From NCBI GenBank assembly GCA_963754385.1, contig CAVWGE010000003.1, positions 124,001 to 188,000 on the forward strand: a stretch of DNA of 64,000 nt. Direction: 5' to 3'. Of this stretch, positions 24,248 to 32,870 are shown piece after piece. The position numbers and the translations under genes were made by a program. The notes beneath the pieces are model-generated. The model was not told the DNA's origin and made no database searches. It worked only from the letters and a program-made list of their open reading frames with translations. The first letter of the stretch is position 1; each line of letters opens with the position of its first letter. Origin of the DNA: 9FT-COMBO-48-23 sp963754385. Lineage in GTDB: Bacteria; Chloroflexota; Dehalococcoidia; GIF9; UBA5629.

Positions 24248-24520
24248 ATGAGAATAAAACTTAAAAAGGAACAACTGGACATATTGGCAAAAAGGCTTCG
24301 CTTCGAAGTGATGCTGCAACAGCCGCGAGACGTACGGGGCATGTTGGATGTACTGGGAAAAGAAATGCCCTGGGATGAAACCGGGCTTAACAAATTCGAT
24401 GACTCGCCCAGGCGGCCAGGCAGATTGACCTTTTCCGTGGAAGCGACCAATGACGGTTACATCTGTGACATACACCCAGCTCTGGCCCAATACCTCCATA
24501 CCCTTCTGGCCTCCGAATAA
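24248..24520 (+). CDS. Hypothetical protein, 90 aa
   Basis: A hydrophilic protein starting MRIKLKKEQLDILAKRL, with a proline/arginine-rich middle (DSPRRPGRLTFSVE) and ending in DIHPALAQYLHTLLASE. The composition looks coding. The ribosome site is weak. It ends about 66 bp before the tRNA-Lys promoter. No family recognised. Confidence 0.5.
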   Translation: MRIKLKKEQLDILAKRLRFEVMLQQPRDVRGMLDVLGKEMPWDETGLNKFDDSPRRPGRLTFSVEATNDGYICDIHPALAQYLHTLLASE

Positions 24521-24585
24521 TGTCGCTTCAAAAACTACACTGGTACTGGCTCCGTAAAATAGTAACAGCAGCGACCATCCTCTGT

Positions 24586-24615
24586 TTGAATATTTCGCAT
24601 TTGCAGCCGTATAAT
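24586..24615 (+). promoter_or_regulatory. Promoter of tRNA-Lys(TTT)
   Basis: TTGAAT at 24586-24591, 18-bp spacer, TATAAT at 24610-24615. A GC-rich discriminator follows, and the tRNA starts at 24630. Confidence 0.65.
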
Positions 24616-24629
24616 AATGGGCGTCCCGC

Positions 24630-24705
24630 GGGCCGTTAGCTCAGTTGGTAGAGCACCTGACTTTTAATCAGGGTGTCGCAGGTTCGATTCCTGCACGGCC
24701 TACCA
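24630..24705 (+). tRNA. tRNA-Lys (anticodon TTT)
   Basis: A 76-nt cloverleaf: acceptor GGGCCGT with ACGGCCT (G-T wobble at the first pair), anticodon stem CCTGA/TCAGG around CTTTTAA, T-loop GGTTCGATTCC, encoded CCA. Its 3' 46 bases have a three-mismatch copy at 56446-56491. Two integrase genes and a large serine recombinase are associated with these two copies, so it is an integration hot spot. Confidence 0.95.
24660..24705 (+). repeat. tRNA-Lys attachment repeat, left copy
   Basis: 46 bp (anticodon loop to CCA) matching 56446-56491 with three substitutions. The 12-mer AATCAGGGTGTC inside it (24666-24677) recurs at 24745, 24774 (inverted), 56370, 56388 and 56452. Confidence 0.8.
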
Positions 24706-24744
24706 GCTTCAGTAAGCCTCCCCTGCCATAGGGTTTTTTGGACG

Positions 24745-24785
24745 AATCAGGGTGTCACCAGACCAGGTCAACCGACACCCTGATT
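24745..24785 (+). repeat. Inverted pair of the tRNA-Lys core 12-mer; also a possible terminator
   Basis: AATCAGGGTGTC at 24745-24756 and its exact complement at 24774-24785 form a 12-bp stem with a 17-nt loop, followed by TTATC. It may end tRNA-Lys transcription, but the sequence is the tRNA attachment core itself, so it may be a leftover of earlier integration. Confidence 0.65.
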
Positions 24786-24872
24786 TTATCAATTATCCAT
24801 CAAATAAAGCAACGCCAGCGTGCTACAACAGCAATACACATTACGACGACAGAACGGAAATTAAAGTTAGCG

Positions 24873-25928
24873 CTATAGGTTGCGGCGCCGTGGCTCCGCA
24901 GGTCGATGGTCAGCTTCCGGTTTCTGGAGCCTGTCCATGGGCGAGTATTTGTGATGCTGGAACGCAATCTGGGAGCTGGTGAAGTGAAGATAATTGCGTA
25001 CCATCTCCAGGCTGCTATGACCAAGGATGGCCTGAAGTGAGAAGGTATCGCCACCATTAAGCAGGTAATCTATGGCGAAGGTATGCCTGCATAGGTGGGC
25101 GTGTAAGCGTTCAACACCGGATGTCTTGGCCAGTCTGGAGAATAGCAGCTTAATGGTGTTGGCCGTAATCGGCCTGCCGTCCCGGGACAGAAACAGGTTA
25201 TCGGAATCGCCAACCGCCAGCCTGGGCCTTATGTTGGCAACATATGACCAGAGGACCCGCTGAACATAGCCGCCAATGGGCACTATCCTCTCCTTGGAGC
25301 CTTTGCCCATAACCTTGATGTAACCGTCATCGAAGTTCACATGTCCCAGGGCAATGCCGGCTAGTTCGGAGGCACGCGATCCTGTATCAAGCGCTGTTGC
25401 GACGATAGCATGATTACGCACACCAATGGGTGATCCAGTTTTTATGCTCGAAAGCACCACCTTCACCTCTTTCGGAGACAGCGGCTCCACGACCTTTACC
25501 GGAGCTTTAGGCAGTTTGAGATTCACAAGCCGGTTATCTTCGGTATAGCCTTCTCGATAGAGCCAGGATGACAAAGCCTTCAGTGCTCTGACATGACATT
25601 GGACGGTCTTAGCTGAAAGCAATTTGGTTTGCTGGGGCGTATACGGATGTCCCTGATACTTTGTCCTCTGCCGTAAGTACAAGATGTACTCCATCATAAC
25701 ATGTCTATTGAACATAGAAAGATCGTTGCTTTGATATTTGCTTCTGACATATTTTGAGAAAGTACCGGCGATCTCCTTATACCACTTTATAGTGGCCGGA
25801 CTTTTGCCATCTGCCACGTTACTGAGCTCGTAGCGGCCAATCACTTCATTAATGCTTACGGTAGCTTTCGTCTCAGCTACCAGCTCTTGGCGCTCCATAG
25901 GTACTTCCACCCCATCCTTCAATGTCAC
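24873..25928 (-). CDS. Tyrosine recombinase/integrase (XerC/D-like)
   Basis: 351 aa. A core-binding domain (about 25-140: SPATIKWYKE, HVRALKALSSWLYREGY) is followed by a complete catalytic domain: R185 in TGSRASEL, the GKGSKER beta-turn, H278-LC-R281, H304 in GHSSLEMV, and Tyr313 as the likely nucleophile. It should catalyse integration and excision at the adjacent tRNA-Lys 168 bp away. The start is GTG 25928; an internal ATG at 25898 is also possible. It belongs to the same subfamily as the broken integrase in island I and the one at 55344. Likely functional by residue content. Confidence 0.9.
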   Translation of the reverse strand: MTLKDGVEVPMERQELVAETKATVSINEVIGRYELSNVADGKSPATIKWYKEIAGTFSKYVRSKYQSNDLSMFNRHVMMEYILYLRQRTKYQGHPYTPQQTKLLSAKTVQCHVRALKALSSWLYREGYTEDNRLVNLKLPKAPVKVVEPLSPKEVKVVLSSIKTGSPIGVRNHAIVATALDTGSRASELAGIALGHVNFDDGYIKVMGKGSKERIVPIGGYVQRVLWSYVANIRPRLAVGDSDNLFLSRDGRPITANTIKLLFSRLAKTSGVERLHAHLCRHTFAIDYLLNGGDTFSLQAILGHSSLEMVRNYLHFTSSQIAFQHHKYSPMDRLQKPEADHRPAEPRRRNL

Positions 25929-25954
25929 ACATATATTGTGGACGGTTGTACGTA

Positions 25955-25986
25955 AAGTAAAAAGCCCTCCAAAACTGGAGAGCTTT
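25955..25986 (-). terminator. Intrinsic terminator, minus strand
   Basis: Arms 25961-25971 and 25976-25986 (AAAGCCCTCCA / TGGAGAGCTTT, one mismatch) with a 4-nt loop. The minus strand continues CTTTTTACTTTAC. It would end transcription of the small genes at 26014-26897 before the integrase gene. Confidence 0.65.
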
Positions 25987-26013
25987 CCTTTACAGTAAGA
26001 TTCCTACGAGTGC

Positions 26014-26376
26014 CTACACATGGAAAAGGTCATGGCACCAGGCCCCGCGGTCCTTGCCCACAGGTGGAGCCAGGCTGGCCCTCTGCCAAAGCCGGCGACC
26101 AATCCCGTTTATACGGCTAATCAGCTTTCGCCGCTCGTGTCTTAGAGCGGCCCTGTTGCTGCTGCAAGCATGCCGTTTGGCTGACCACTCCGCTTGCATG
26201 TCGCCCGATTCGGCTACGGCCCTCAACATCTGGGTATATCCCAGCTTGTTTTGCTTTATCCCGCTCAAGATATCCCCCCATTGCGGCATCCTGCCCCTAA
26301 TCGAACTTATGATGTTCTCCAGGTCGCGAGGCAGTCCGGTAATCGCATCTGAGGATGGCCTGATCCTTGCTCTCAA
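26014..26376 (-). CDS. Hypothetical protein, 120 aa
   Basis: Opens at TTG 26376, 9 bp after the preceding gene. It is rich in Arg and Lys, with segments LENIISSIRGRMPQWGDIL, RHERRKLISRING and RLWQRASLAPPVG, ending WCHDLFHV. A terminator follows it. Opposite-strand frames of equal length overlap, so coding on this strand is supported mainly by its place in the short operon. No family recognised. Confidence 0.4.
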   Translation of the reverse strand: MRARIRPSSDAITGLPRDLENIISSIRGRMPQWGDILSGIKQNKLGYTQMLRAVAESGDMQAEWSAKRHACSSNRAALRHERRKLISRINGIGRRLWQRASLAPPVGKDRGAWCHDLFHV

Positions 26377-26385
26377 TAACTCTTG

Positions 26386-26748
26386 TCAGGTGCTGGCACC
26401 TATAGTTGCAGTGTAACAAAATAGTAGCGGGTAGGCCTTGTCACCAAATTCGCCATTGGATGCAAATAATACATCCTTGATGTTATCATATTCTATAGAG
26501 CCATCCGATTTAAGATAGTTCGAGTAAAAACAAGCAAGCCAATAGTAAACCGCACTTTCAGGCAACCCCAAACGCTTTAGTTCTTCTTGTCCAAAAACAA
26601 ACACATCCCTGTAATAATGCCATTGCCACTCTCTTAACTGTTGTCCAGATGGCAAGGGCAGATAAGAGAATGCCAACCTTGCGCTAGCTATAGACTCGCC
26701 CCAAGGCAACCATTCGTGTAATGCTTTTTCAATAGTGCTCGGCTGCAT
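26386..26748 (-). CDS. Hypothetical protein, 120 aa
   Basis: Begins at ATG 26748 with GGGGGAGA about 6 bp before. The composition is that of a globular protein: aromatic-rich WQWHYYRDVFVFGQEELKRL and SAVYYWLACFYSNYL. It lies 11 bp downstream of the small membrane protein gene and 9 bp before the next frame. I do not recognise it; a phage- or island-type accessory function is possible. Confidence 0.5.
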   Translation of the reverse strand: MQPSTIEKALHEWLPWGESIASARLAFSYLPLPSGQQLREWQWHYYRDVFVFGQEELKRLGLPESAVYYWLACFYSNYLKSDGSIEYDNIKDVLFASNGEFGDKAYPLLFCYTATIGAST

Positions 26749-26759
26749 CCATTCTCCCC

Positions 26760-26897
26760 CTATAAACGAAAAAACTCCGGAGGTGGTTCATTGCTCCATA
26801 AAGCCCACAACCCCCCAATAAGCACCAACCCACCGAGCACCGTCAAGATACCCCCACAGATTGAATATAATCGTGGGTGCTTCTTAAGCCAACCCAT
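26760..26897 (-). CDS. Small single-pass membrane protein, 45 aa
   Basis: ATG 26897 is preceded by AATACAGGT. The peptide begins MGWLKKHPRLYS, then one hydrophobic glycine/leucine-rich span (about residues 13-34), and ends in an acidic, proline-rich tail (NEPPPEFFRL). It is the first gene of a three-gene minus-strand group ending at the terminator near 25970. The short length and clear membrane span support a real gene. The function is unknown. Confidence 0.5.
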   Translation of the reverse strand: MGWLKKHPRLYSICGGILTVLGGLVLIGGLWALWSNEPPPEFFRL

Positions 26898-27044
26898 ACC
26901 TGTATTTTACCATTCGCCATGCTATCCGAATAGTCTGACTTTGGTATATCAATCCCGTATCTTATGTCCAAATTAACCCACTACCTATACTTGACAAAAG
27001 AATATTACGGATGTTACAGTTGTAACAGGTGCAACAGGTGCTCT

Positions 27045-27314
27045 ATGCCAGTAATACGAGTAAGCAACGAAACGTATCAGAAGTTACTGAAGCTACAGGC
27101 TGAGGATGGCAATACCATGTCTATCTTTATGGATAGGCTAATAGCTAAACTCGAGGCCAAACTAGCTCCAACACCACCACCAAAGCCAAGGCGCGCGGTA
27201 CAGAAGCCACGGAAAATTCCAGCACTAGATTTAATAAGGGATTACGACCAGTGTCCCAAGTGCGGTGTCTATTACAAGAAAGGTACTCGAGGACATATAT
27301 GCGACACAAAATGA
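27045..27314 (+). CDS. Ribbon-helix-helix-like protein with C-terminal zinc motif
   Basis: 89 aa from ATG 27045, the start of the recognisable domain MPVIRVSNETYQKLLKLQ; the longer frame from 26964 has no ribosome site there. The N-terminus resembles an RHH/CopG DNA-binding fold. A basic linker (PPPKPRRAVQKPRK) follows, then CPKCGVYYKKGTRGHIC, a likely zinc site. It may be a small island regulator. No partner gene is adjacent. Confidence 0.55.
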   Translation: MPVIRVSNETYQKLLKLQAEDGNTMSIFMDRLIAKLEAKLAPTPPPKPRRAVQKPRKIPALDLIRDYDQCPKCGVYYKKGTRGHICDTK

Positions 27315-27790
27315 ACTCGAGCGGACTCCTGGCAAGGCAGCCGTGGCGGGTAACATTTGCCAGAACTGGCGAACTATGGTTTCTATTGAGAATAGGGCGA
27401 AATCATTTGTCCTACTAATATCTATGGCCATTTGGACAATAAGAAATAACCTACCTGGATACTAAAGAACACGAAACATCGTTTTGTGTAACTTAATAAG
27501 TTTGCTAAGCTGCTTTTGAACTTCTTACTAAGCTGCTTTGAACTAGCTTATAGATTCCAAAGCTTAATAGATCCCCAAAGCTTATCTTTCATAGATCCCA
27601 AAGCTTTTGAATGCTTGATTCTTAAGATCTAACTTCTGGATTCTTGCCCATTTTTGCTGCTCAGTTCAGGCTTTAGTTATCATGATTGTCAAACGGTTAT
27701 TAGTTAGTCTGCTAAGTTAGCTAAAGTTGTAACGTATCCTGAAGTAACAAAATAGGCTTCTGTGCAACCTAAACGATGTAAAAGATACTT
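27315..27790. other. Gene-free stretch with degenerate short repeats
   Basis: About 475 bp without a gene. Between 27505 and 27615 two families of short repeats appear: CTAAGCTGCTTTGAACT-like (twice) and AGATCCCAAAGCTT-like (three times). Both are AT-rich and contain AAGCTT. No promoter or RNA gene was recognised. Confidence 0.5.
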
Positions 27791-29367
27791 TTAAAGTTGC
27801 CCCTGATACATATACCATTCCCGTATTTTGCGGCGTATTATCTTGCCGGTTGTCGTCCTTGGCATATCCTCCGCTTGGATAAAATCCACTGACTTAGGTC
27901 GTTTATAACCAGCTATCGTGCCTCGGCAATAATCTATGATTTCCTGTTCCAATTCCTTGGATGGTTCAACCCCCTCAACAGGGACAACAACCGCTTTTAT
28001 CGCCTCGCCCCATTTCCTGTCTGGTACGCCAACTACAGCCACCTCCTTGACCTTAGGATGGCTGGCTAATAGTTGCTCTATTTCAGATGGGTACACATTC
28101 TCGCCACCCGTGATTATCATGTCCGCCTTCCGGTCTACTAGAACATAATATCCATCTTCATCACGGAATGCCATGTCACCAGTCTGGAAGTACCTGCCGA
28201 ATCTAAAGGCCTCCGCTGTCTTTTCAGGGTCCTTGAGATACTCAGTGAACATCGCCGGAGTACGGACACATATCTCACCTACCTCGCCTTCAGGGACCTC
28301 ATTCCCATCCTCATCGAGAAGTCTTATCCTCTCTACCCCATACATTTCTTTCCCGATAGTCCTCAGTTTCTTTAGCTGTTCGTGAGGCCGCAGCAATGTT
28401 ATTCCATCCGTTTCGGTAGTACCATATCCTTCATAAAGGCCGGCGCCTTTCCAGTAATCCATAGCTTGTAGCTTGGTTTCTTTTCGGACCGGGCAGAAGA
28501 GCACAGTAGCTTCCTCATATGAGACATGTCATATTTGGCTTTCACTTGATCCGGTAGATCGAGCATAAGCACATAATGCGTAGGAACTAAGGAGGTAAAA
28601 GTAACCTGTTCGTCCTGCATGGTCTTAATGAAATGCTCTGGGTCAAAGCTTGCCCGTTTATATATGCACACCCCGGCACCGATCCAGGTGAAGGTCCAGG
28701 AAAAGAAGATGGAGTTTATATGACTCAGTGGCATTACAAAGAGTGCAACGTCATCACTTGTGAATCCCATGTTTGCCACCTGCACCCAGTTGTTAGCGAT
28801 GAAACTTCTATGAGAGCGGACCACCCCCTTTGGTTTTCCAGTTGTTCCCGAAGTATAAGTAATAGTCCATGGTGCCTCGTCTTCCACTTCTATCCCCGGC
28901 TCCTTTGGAGATCCCCTATCAATTACTCTCTCATAGTGTTGATATCCCTCAGGTACCTTCTTACCCCCAAAGAATAGGTAGTTTGCCCGCGGAATGGGGA
29001 GTTGATCGCGAATAGAGTCTACTCCCTCAACAAACTCTTTCGCGACAATGAAGGCTTTAGCCTCCCCATGTTCGCATATGTATTGGTATTCCGTCGGTGT
29101 CAATCTAAACAAAAGCGGGATTATCGTTAATCCCCCTTTGACTGCCGCCGCGTACATCTCCATCCACTCGACGCAATTATAGGCAATAGCGGCGAATCTG
29201 TCCCCTGGTTTAAGACCCAATCCAAGCAATGCATTTGCCAACCGGTTAGCCCTGTCATTCCATTCTTTGAAGGTAAGAGAACGACCAAGGTCTTTTGCTC
29301 CCATCTTATCAGGATGTAGGTAAGCGTTATTCTTCAGTACATCGGCTGCGTTAAGCCATTTACCCAT
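27791..29367 (-). pseudogene. AMP-forming acyl-CoA synthetase, split by a one-base frameshift
   Basis: The N-terminal frame (28399-29367) carries the P-loop TSGTTGKPKG and the N-domain. The C-terminal frame (27791-28504) carries GYGTTETDG, YFQTGDMAFRDEDG, and the hinge and Lys region DRKADMIITGGENVYPSEIE ending TTGKIIRRKIRE. Adding one base in the G-run at 28491-28493 joins them into a normal about 525-aa ligase (KLLCSSA then PVRKETK). This may be a true mutation or an assembly error in a homopolymer. If intact, it would activate a carboxylic acid to its CoA thioester. It is the last gene of the minus-strand acyl block. Confidence 0.8.
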
Positions 29368-29534
29368 TGTAAGCGCTCCTTTCTTTTACCTTTGTTAATT
29401 TACCCGTGAGAATTCATAAAAAACCTGCTAAAATAGTGTTTAAATTTCACGGTTAATAAATTCTGAGGTCTATTTACATATACACCATATTCTTTAGTTG
29501 ACTGTTTTGGTGGCAGAAATATGCTTGTCTAAGC

Positions 29535-31298
29535 TTAGCGATAGATGTAATCGCCAGCCCGATATTTCGGAGGAATTACAGGCACCTGGAGGTACGAGTC
29601 ATATTTACCGCCCGAGTGGATGACGTGGTTTCCCTTGTTGTTGGTCTCCCAGGAGAAGGGCTCGAACCAACCTTCGGGACGAATGTAATGCCCTGATACT
29701 AGCACACGCACCTGCTCGCCCTTGTGCCAAATCCTGCTGTGCGGCCATATCTCAATATCCACGGGAACAATTTCGCCAGGCTTCAGCTTTTCTTCCTTGC
29801 GATGGGCCTGGACTGGCTGAAAATCTGTAGACAGCTTCTCATCCAGCTCGCGATGCGATACTCTCATCTTTCCCCATGCACCCGGATGGGGCTCTCCCAA
29901 TACGTTCACCGGGAGCCAGCTTCCATCTTGATCCAGCTTCTGGATGGCAACAAACAAATCCATGTCATCATTTCCATCGGCCTCAACCCACAGATGGAGC
30001 TTCATGAAACCGGTAATCTCCGTGTCTTCCTCAAAGGTGATGTCGAAGGTTGTCGACCCTGTCTCGCCCTCATAGCTGACCTTTGATGCCTTGGCAACCG
30101 GTTCAAAGGAGAGTGCTCCCCTGGCGGCATCGACATAGAGTTTCTTATATTGAGTTCTGGCAAGAGGAAACTCCTTTTCCGGACGATTGGTCTGATAGTC
30201 ATAATCGTAGGCATCCATGACTTCAAGGCGGACCCTCGGGGTGAGCTCCCACCCATTGCGAATATCCTTAAGATAGCGGTCAAAGAACAGTTTCAGACCT
30301 TCCAGGCCGGCGGTGGAATACGTATCGGGCCACTCAAACTCCCTGTGTGCGCGGAGCCACTTCTTTGTTGAGCGGATCCTCCTGAAGCCTTCCATGGAAC
30401 CGCGCAGATGAAAATGGTTCCAACATACCGTGGTATAGACCGGGATCTTAATCCTTTCCCATTTCGGAATCTTGTCTTCCCAATAGGCGTTCATGAAAGG
30501 GTACTTCTGGGCCATAGCAACCATGTCGTCGACATATGCCAGACCCACTAAGGAACCTACAATAAAGTTGCAGAAGCCCAGCGCCGGAATGCCTCCCTCA
30601 AAAAGCGACTCGCGATAAAGCTCTCCGGTACCTTCCCATGGAGCGATACAGGCAAGGTGAGGCGGCTGCTCTGCGGCGATTCGCCACTGGGGCATGGCCA
30701 CACCTGAGTTGCCGGCCATGCCGACCTTGCCATTGCACCAATACTGGGTTGCCAGCCATTCGATAAAGTCATAGCCGTCACGTCCATCCTGCGTGCCAAA
30801 CATACATATATCGCTCTGCGAATGGCCGCAGCCGCGGGGGTCGACGTTGGCGATCGCATATCCATGACGGCACCAAAAACCCGGATCGGGAGATTCGAAC
30901 TTGGCCATGCGGGAAATCGTTCCTGGTGGAACTCCGATAACCTGCCATTCGTCAAAGCCATCACCCGGACGCTTGCCGAAATAACTCCATGAAACGATGG
31001 CAGGAATATTTGTCTCCCCGACGGGACGGTAGATGTCGGTATATATAATAGTGCCGTCGCGCATGGTCACGGTGACATCCTGCTCGCAGATGATGCCGTC
31101 TTCCGCAAGATAGGTGCGTGGGTTGAAGGGAGGGCAAAATCCAAATCCTGCTCCTTCCAAGGATTTTTCGTCCAATCCGTCCACGGATTCCTTCGTCGAT
31201 TTCATAACTTCCACCGGAGCCGGCCTTCTTGTTTCCCTGTAGATGACCTCGATCTCCTCGTTGCCGAAAATTTCTTTTTTTCTCTTTGTTTTAGCCAT
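29535..31298 (-). CDS. CocE/NonD-family alpha/beta hydrolase (X-Pro dipeptidyl-peptidase S15-like)
   Basis: 587 aa from ATG 31298, placed 8 bp after AAAGAAGGA; the longer frame upstream overlaps the ACP gene and is not needed. The alpha/beta-hydrolase core with the nucleophile elbow GNSGVAMPQW (Ser near residue 197) follows DPRGCGHSQSD. The C-terminal jelly-roll domain is present (ITGFMKLHLWVEADGNDDMDLFV). Members hydrolyse esters or amides, such as cocaine esterase, glutaryl-7-ACA acylase or X-Pro peptidases. Here it neighbours ACP and acyl-activation genes, so an ester or amide of an organic acid is a plausible substrate. No signal peptide is seen. Confidence 0.85.
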   Translation of the reverse strand: MAKTKRKKEIFGNEEIEVIYRETRRPAPVEVMKSTKESVDGLDEKSLEGAGFGFCPPFNPRTYLAEDGIICEQDVTVTMRDGTIIYTDIYRPVGETNIPAIVSWSYFGKRPGDGFDEWQVIGVPPGTISRMAKFESPDPGFWCRHGYAIANVDPRGCGHSQSDICMFGTQDGRDGYDFIEWLATQYWCNGKVGMAGNSGVAMPQWRIAAEQPPHLACIAPWEGTGELYRESLFEGGIPALGFCNFIVGSLVGLAYVDDMVAMAQKYPFMNAYWEDKIPKWERIKIPVYTTVCWNHFHLRGSMEGFRRIRSTKKWLRAHREFEWPDTYSTAGLEGLKLFFDRYLKDIRNGWELTPRVRLEVMDAYDYDYQTNRPEKEFPLARTQYKKLYVDAARGALSFEPVAKASKVSYEGETGSTTFDITFEEDTEITGFMKLHLWVEADGNDDMDLFVAIQKLDQDGSWLPVNVLGEPHPGAWGKMRVSHRELDEKLSTDFQPVQAHRKEEKLKPGEIVPVDIEIWPHSRIWHKGEQVRVLVSGHYIRPEGWFEPFSWETNNKGNHVIHSGGKYDSYLQVPVIPPKYRAGDYIYR

Positions 31299-31365
31299 AA
31301 TCATCATCCTTCTTTGTGTTTTTTTAAAGCGAGTGCTTAAATGGAATTTATAAATCTTGTTCTTA

Positions 31366-31614
31366 TCAGCTCCCGCAAAGCCGTGTGACAAATTCAGCGG
31401 CCTCGCCCAGGGTCTTTTTCCTCCTGAACTCCATGAGATTGATCTGCACGTCAAAGGCATCCTCTAAAATTGCTATTATCTGAACGAAATTTACCGATTT
31501 AGCTTTGAGGTCCTCTACAAACCTCGTGTCAGCACTCAATTTGCCGGGGTCCTTTTTGAAAACTTCCGCGGCTCGCTGAATGATTTTCTCCAATATCTCA
31601 TCTCTTAATCCCAT
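31366..31614 (-). CDS. Acyl carrier protein-like
   Basis: 82 aa. Four-helix ACP pattern with the attachment serine S40 in KAKSVNFVQI; the usual DSL is replaced by K-S-V, so it is not a standard fatty-acid-synthase AcpP. FVEDL just before and the ILEDAFDVQI helix after fit the fold. A 4'-phosphopantetheine transferase gene (acpS) lies 2.3 kb upstream in the same gene run. It probably carries a dedicated acyl group between the ligase, kinase and hydrolase of this block rather than serving housekeeping lipid synthesis. Confidence 0.8.
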   Translation of the reverse strand: MGLRDEILEKIIQRAAEVFKKDPGKLSADTRFVEDLKAKSVNFVQIIAILEDAFDVQINLMEFRRKKTLGEAAEFVTRLCGS

Positions 31615-31678
31615 TGCTCTTCTGCTCCTTTGCTACTCTAGATTTGGGTTTCTTAGGATACCTGAAAATCTTAAAACT

Positions 31679-32788
31679 CTATCCATTTTTAAAACCGCTC
31701 CATACAGGTACACCGTTATATATCTTGGGCTGCTCCTGACCGGTAAGTACCCTGAGAGCACCGGCGGCCATAGCTTCCATTTCGAACTCGCCGGCATACG
31801 CCTTGACCGGAGCGATATATCCTACCATATCGGTGATCTTTTCTATCAGATAGGGATCATTGGCGATGCCTCCGGTCAGTAGAATTGCATCGATATCACC
31901 CTTTAAAACCGTTGCATAGGCACCGATGTTCTTGCCAATCTGGTAAATCATAGCATCGTAGATGAGCTTTGCATAAGTATCGCCGTTTTTGATGCGCTCC
32001 AGCACCTCGCGGACTTCCGAGGTGCCAAGGTGGTCGACCAGCCCCCCTGCCTTGGTTATGCGGTCATACATCTCTCTCTCAGTATATTTCCCCGAATAAC
32101 ACATCTTGATTATGGCGACGGCTGGTATTGAACCTGCACGGGTGGGAGCCATGGGACCATCGCCGTTTATGACATCATTTGAATCAATCATACGGCCCTT
32201 CCTGTGAGCCGTGACTGATACGCCACCTCCAATATGGGATATTACCAAATTCAGTTCTTCATACCGCTTGCCCAAAGATGTAGCATAGCGTATAGCGACC
32301 TCCTTCTGGTTGAGCGGGTGGCCCCTGCTCTCTCTGGCAACATCGGAGAGTCCGCTGACCCGTGAAACAAGGTCAAACTCATCGACGTCGGGAGGATTGA
32401 CGACGAAGGCTTTTCCACCATAGGTAGCTGCGAAGTCGTAGGCCAGCTGGCTGCCGAGAGTGGCGGGGTGTTTCACGGTAAAGCCTATCCGGGCGTGATG
32501 CAGCAAGGTCTCGTTTATGGTATATGTTCCGCCTTCTAGACTGGCCAGACCGCCGCCGCGTCCGACAAAGGCATCTACCCCTTCAAGGGAGATGTTGGCT
32601 TTGGCTAGTTCACCCAGTATGGTCTCCTTCCGATACGGGAACTGATCGCTTATCTCGCGGAACTCCTTGAGTTTTGCCGCGTCATGGGAGACATTGGCGG
32701 CAAAGAGCTCTATATCGTTTTCAAAGAGAGCTATCTTTGTTGAGGTAGAACCGGGATTTATTGTAAAAATTTTGTACTTCTTATCCAT
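31679..32788 (-). CDS. buk: Butyrate/acyl kinase (Buk-like)
   Basis: A 369-aa ASKHA kinase interconverting an acyl phosphate plus ADP with a carboxylate plus ATP. Motifs: INPGSTSTKIALFEND at the N-terminus, GRGG, HPLNQKEVAIRYA, SHIGGGVSVTAHRKGRMID, and TGGIANDPYL near the C-terminus. The length and these motifs fit butyrate or branched-chain acyl kinases rather than acetate kinase (about 400 aa). It pairs with the phosphotransacylase gene 82 bp upstream to yield ATP from an acyl-CoA. Confidence 0.9.
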   Translation of the reverse strand: MDKKYKIFTINPGSTSTKIALFENDIELFAANVSHDAAKLKEFREISDQFPYRKETILGELAKANISLEGVDAFVGRGGGLASLEGGTYTINETLLHHARIGFTVKHPATLGSQLAYDFAATYGGKAFVVNPPDVDEFDLVSRVSGLSDVARESRGHPLNQKEVAIRYATSLGKRYEELNLVISHIGGGVSVTAHRKGRMIDSNDVINGDGPMAPTRAGSIPAVAIIKMCYSGKYTEREMYDRITKAGGLVDHLGTSEVREVLERIKNGDTYAKLIYDAMIYQIGKNIGAYATVLKGDIDAILLTGGIANDPYLIEKITDMVGYIAPVKAYAGEFEMEAMAAGALRVLTGQEQPKIYNGVPVWSGFKNG

Positions 32789-32870
32789 AACAGTTACCTA
32801 CCAAGCAAGTATGTAAGGCTGATACCGGTCCACAAGCCTTGAACATACCTTTTCCGGGTCTGCAAACGGT

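Noticed and set aside
24178..24499. Two minus-strand frames over the 90-aa gene
   Set aside because: Antisense shadows; composition is non-globular and starts lack ribosome sites.
26054..26416. 120-codon + strand frame opposite the hypothetical genes
   Set aside because: Overlaps two minus-strand frames that have operon spacing and a terminator; its own sequence is Cys/Leu/Arg-rich without motif.
27505..27615. Possible CRISPR array
   Set aside because: The repeats are short, degenerate and irregularly spaced, and no cas gene is in the window.
31299..31460. 54-codon N-terminal extension of the CocE-like frame
   Set aside because: It overlaps the end of the ACP gene and lacks a ribosome site; ATG 31298 has one well spaced.
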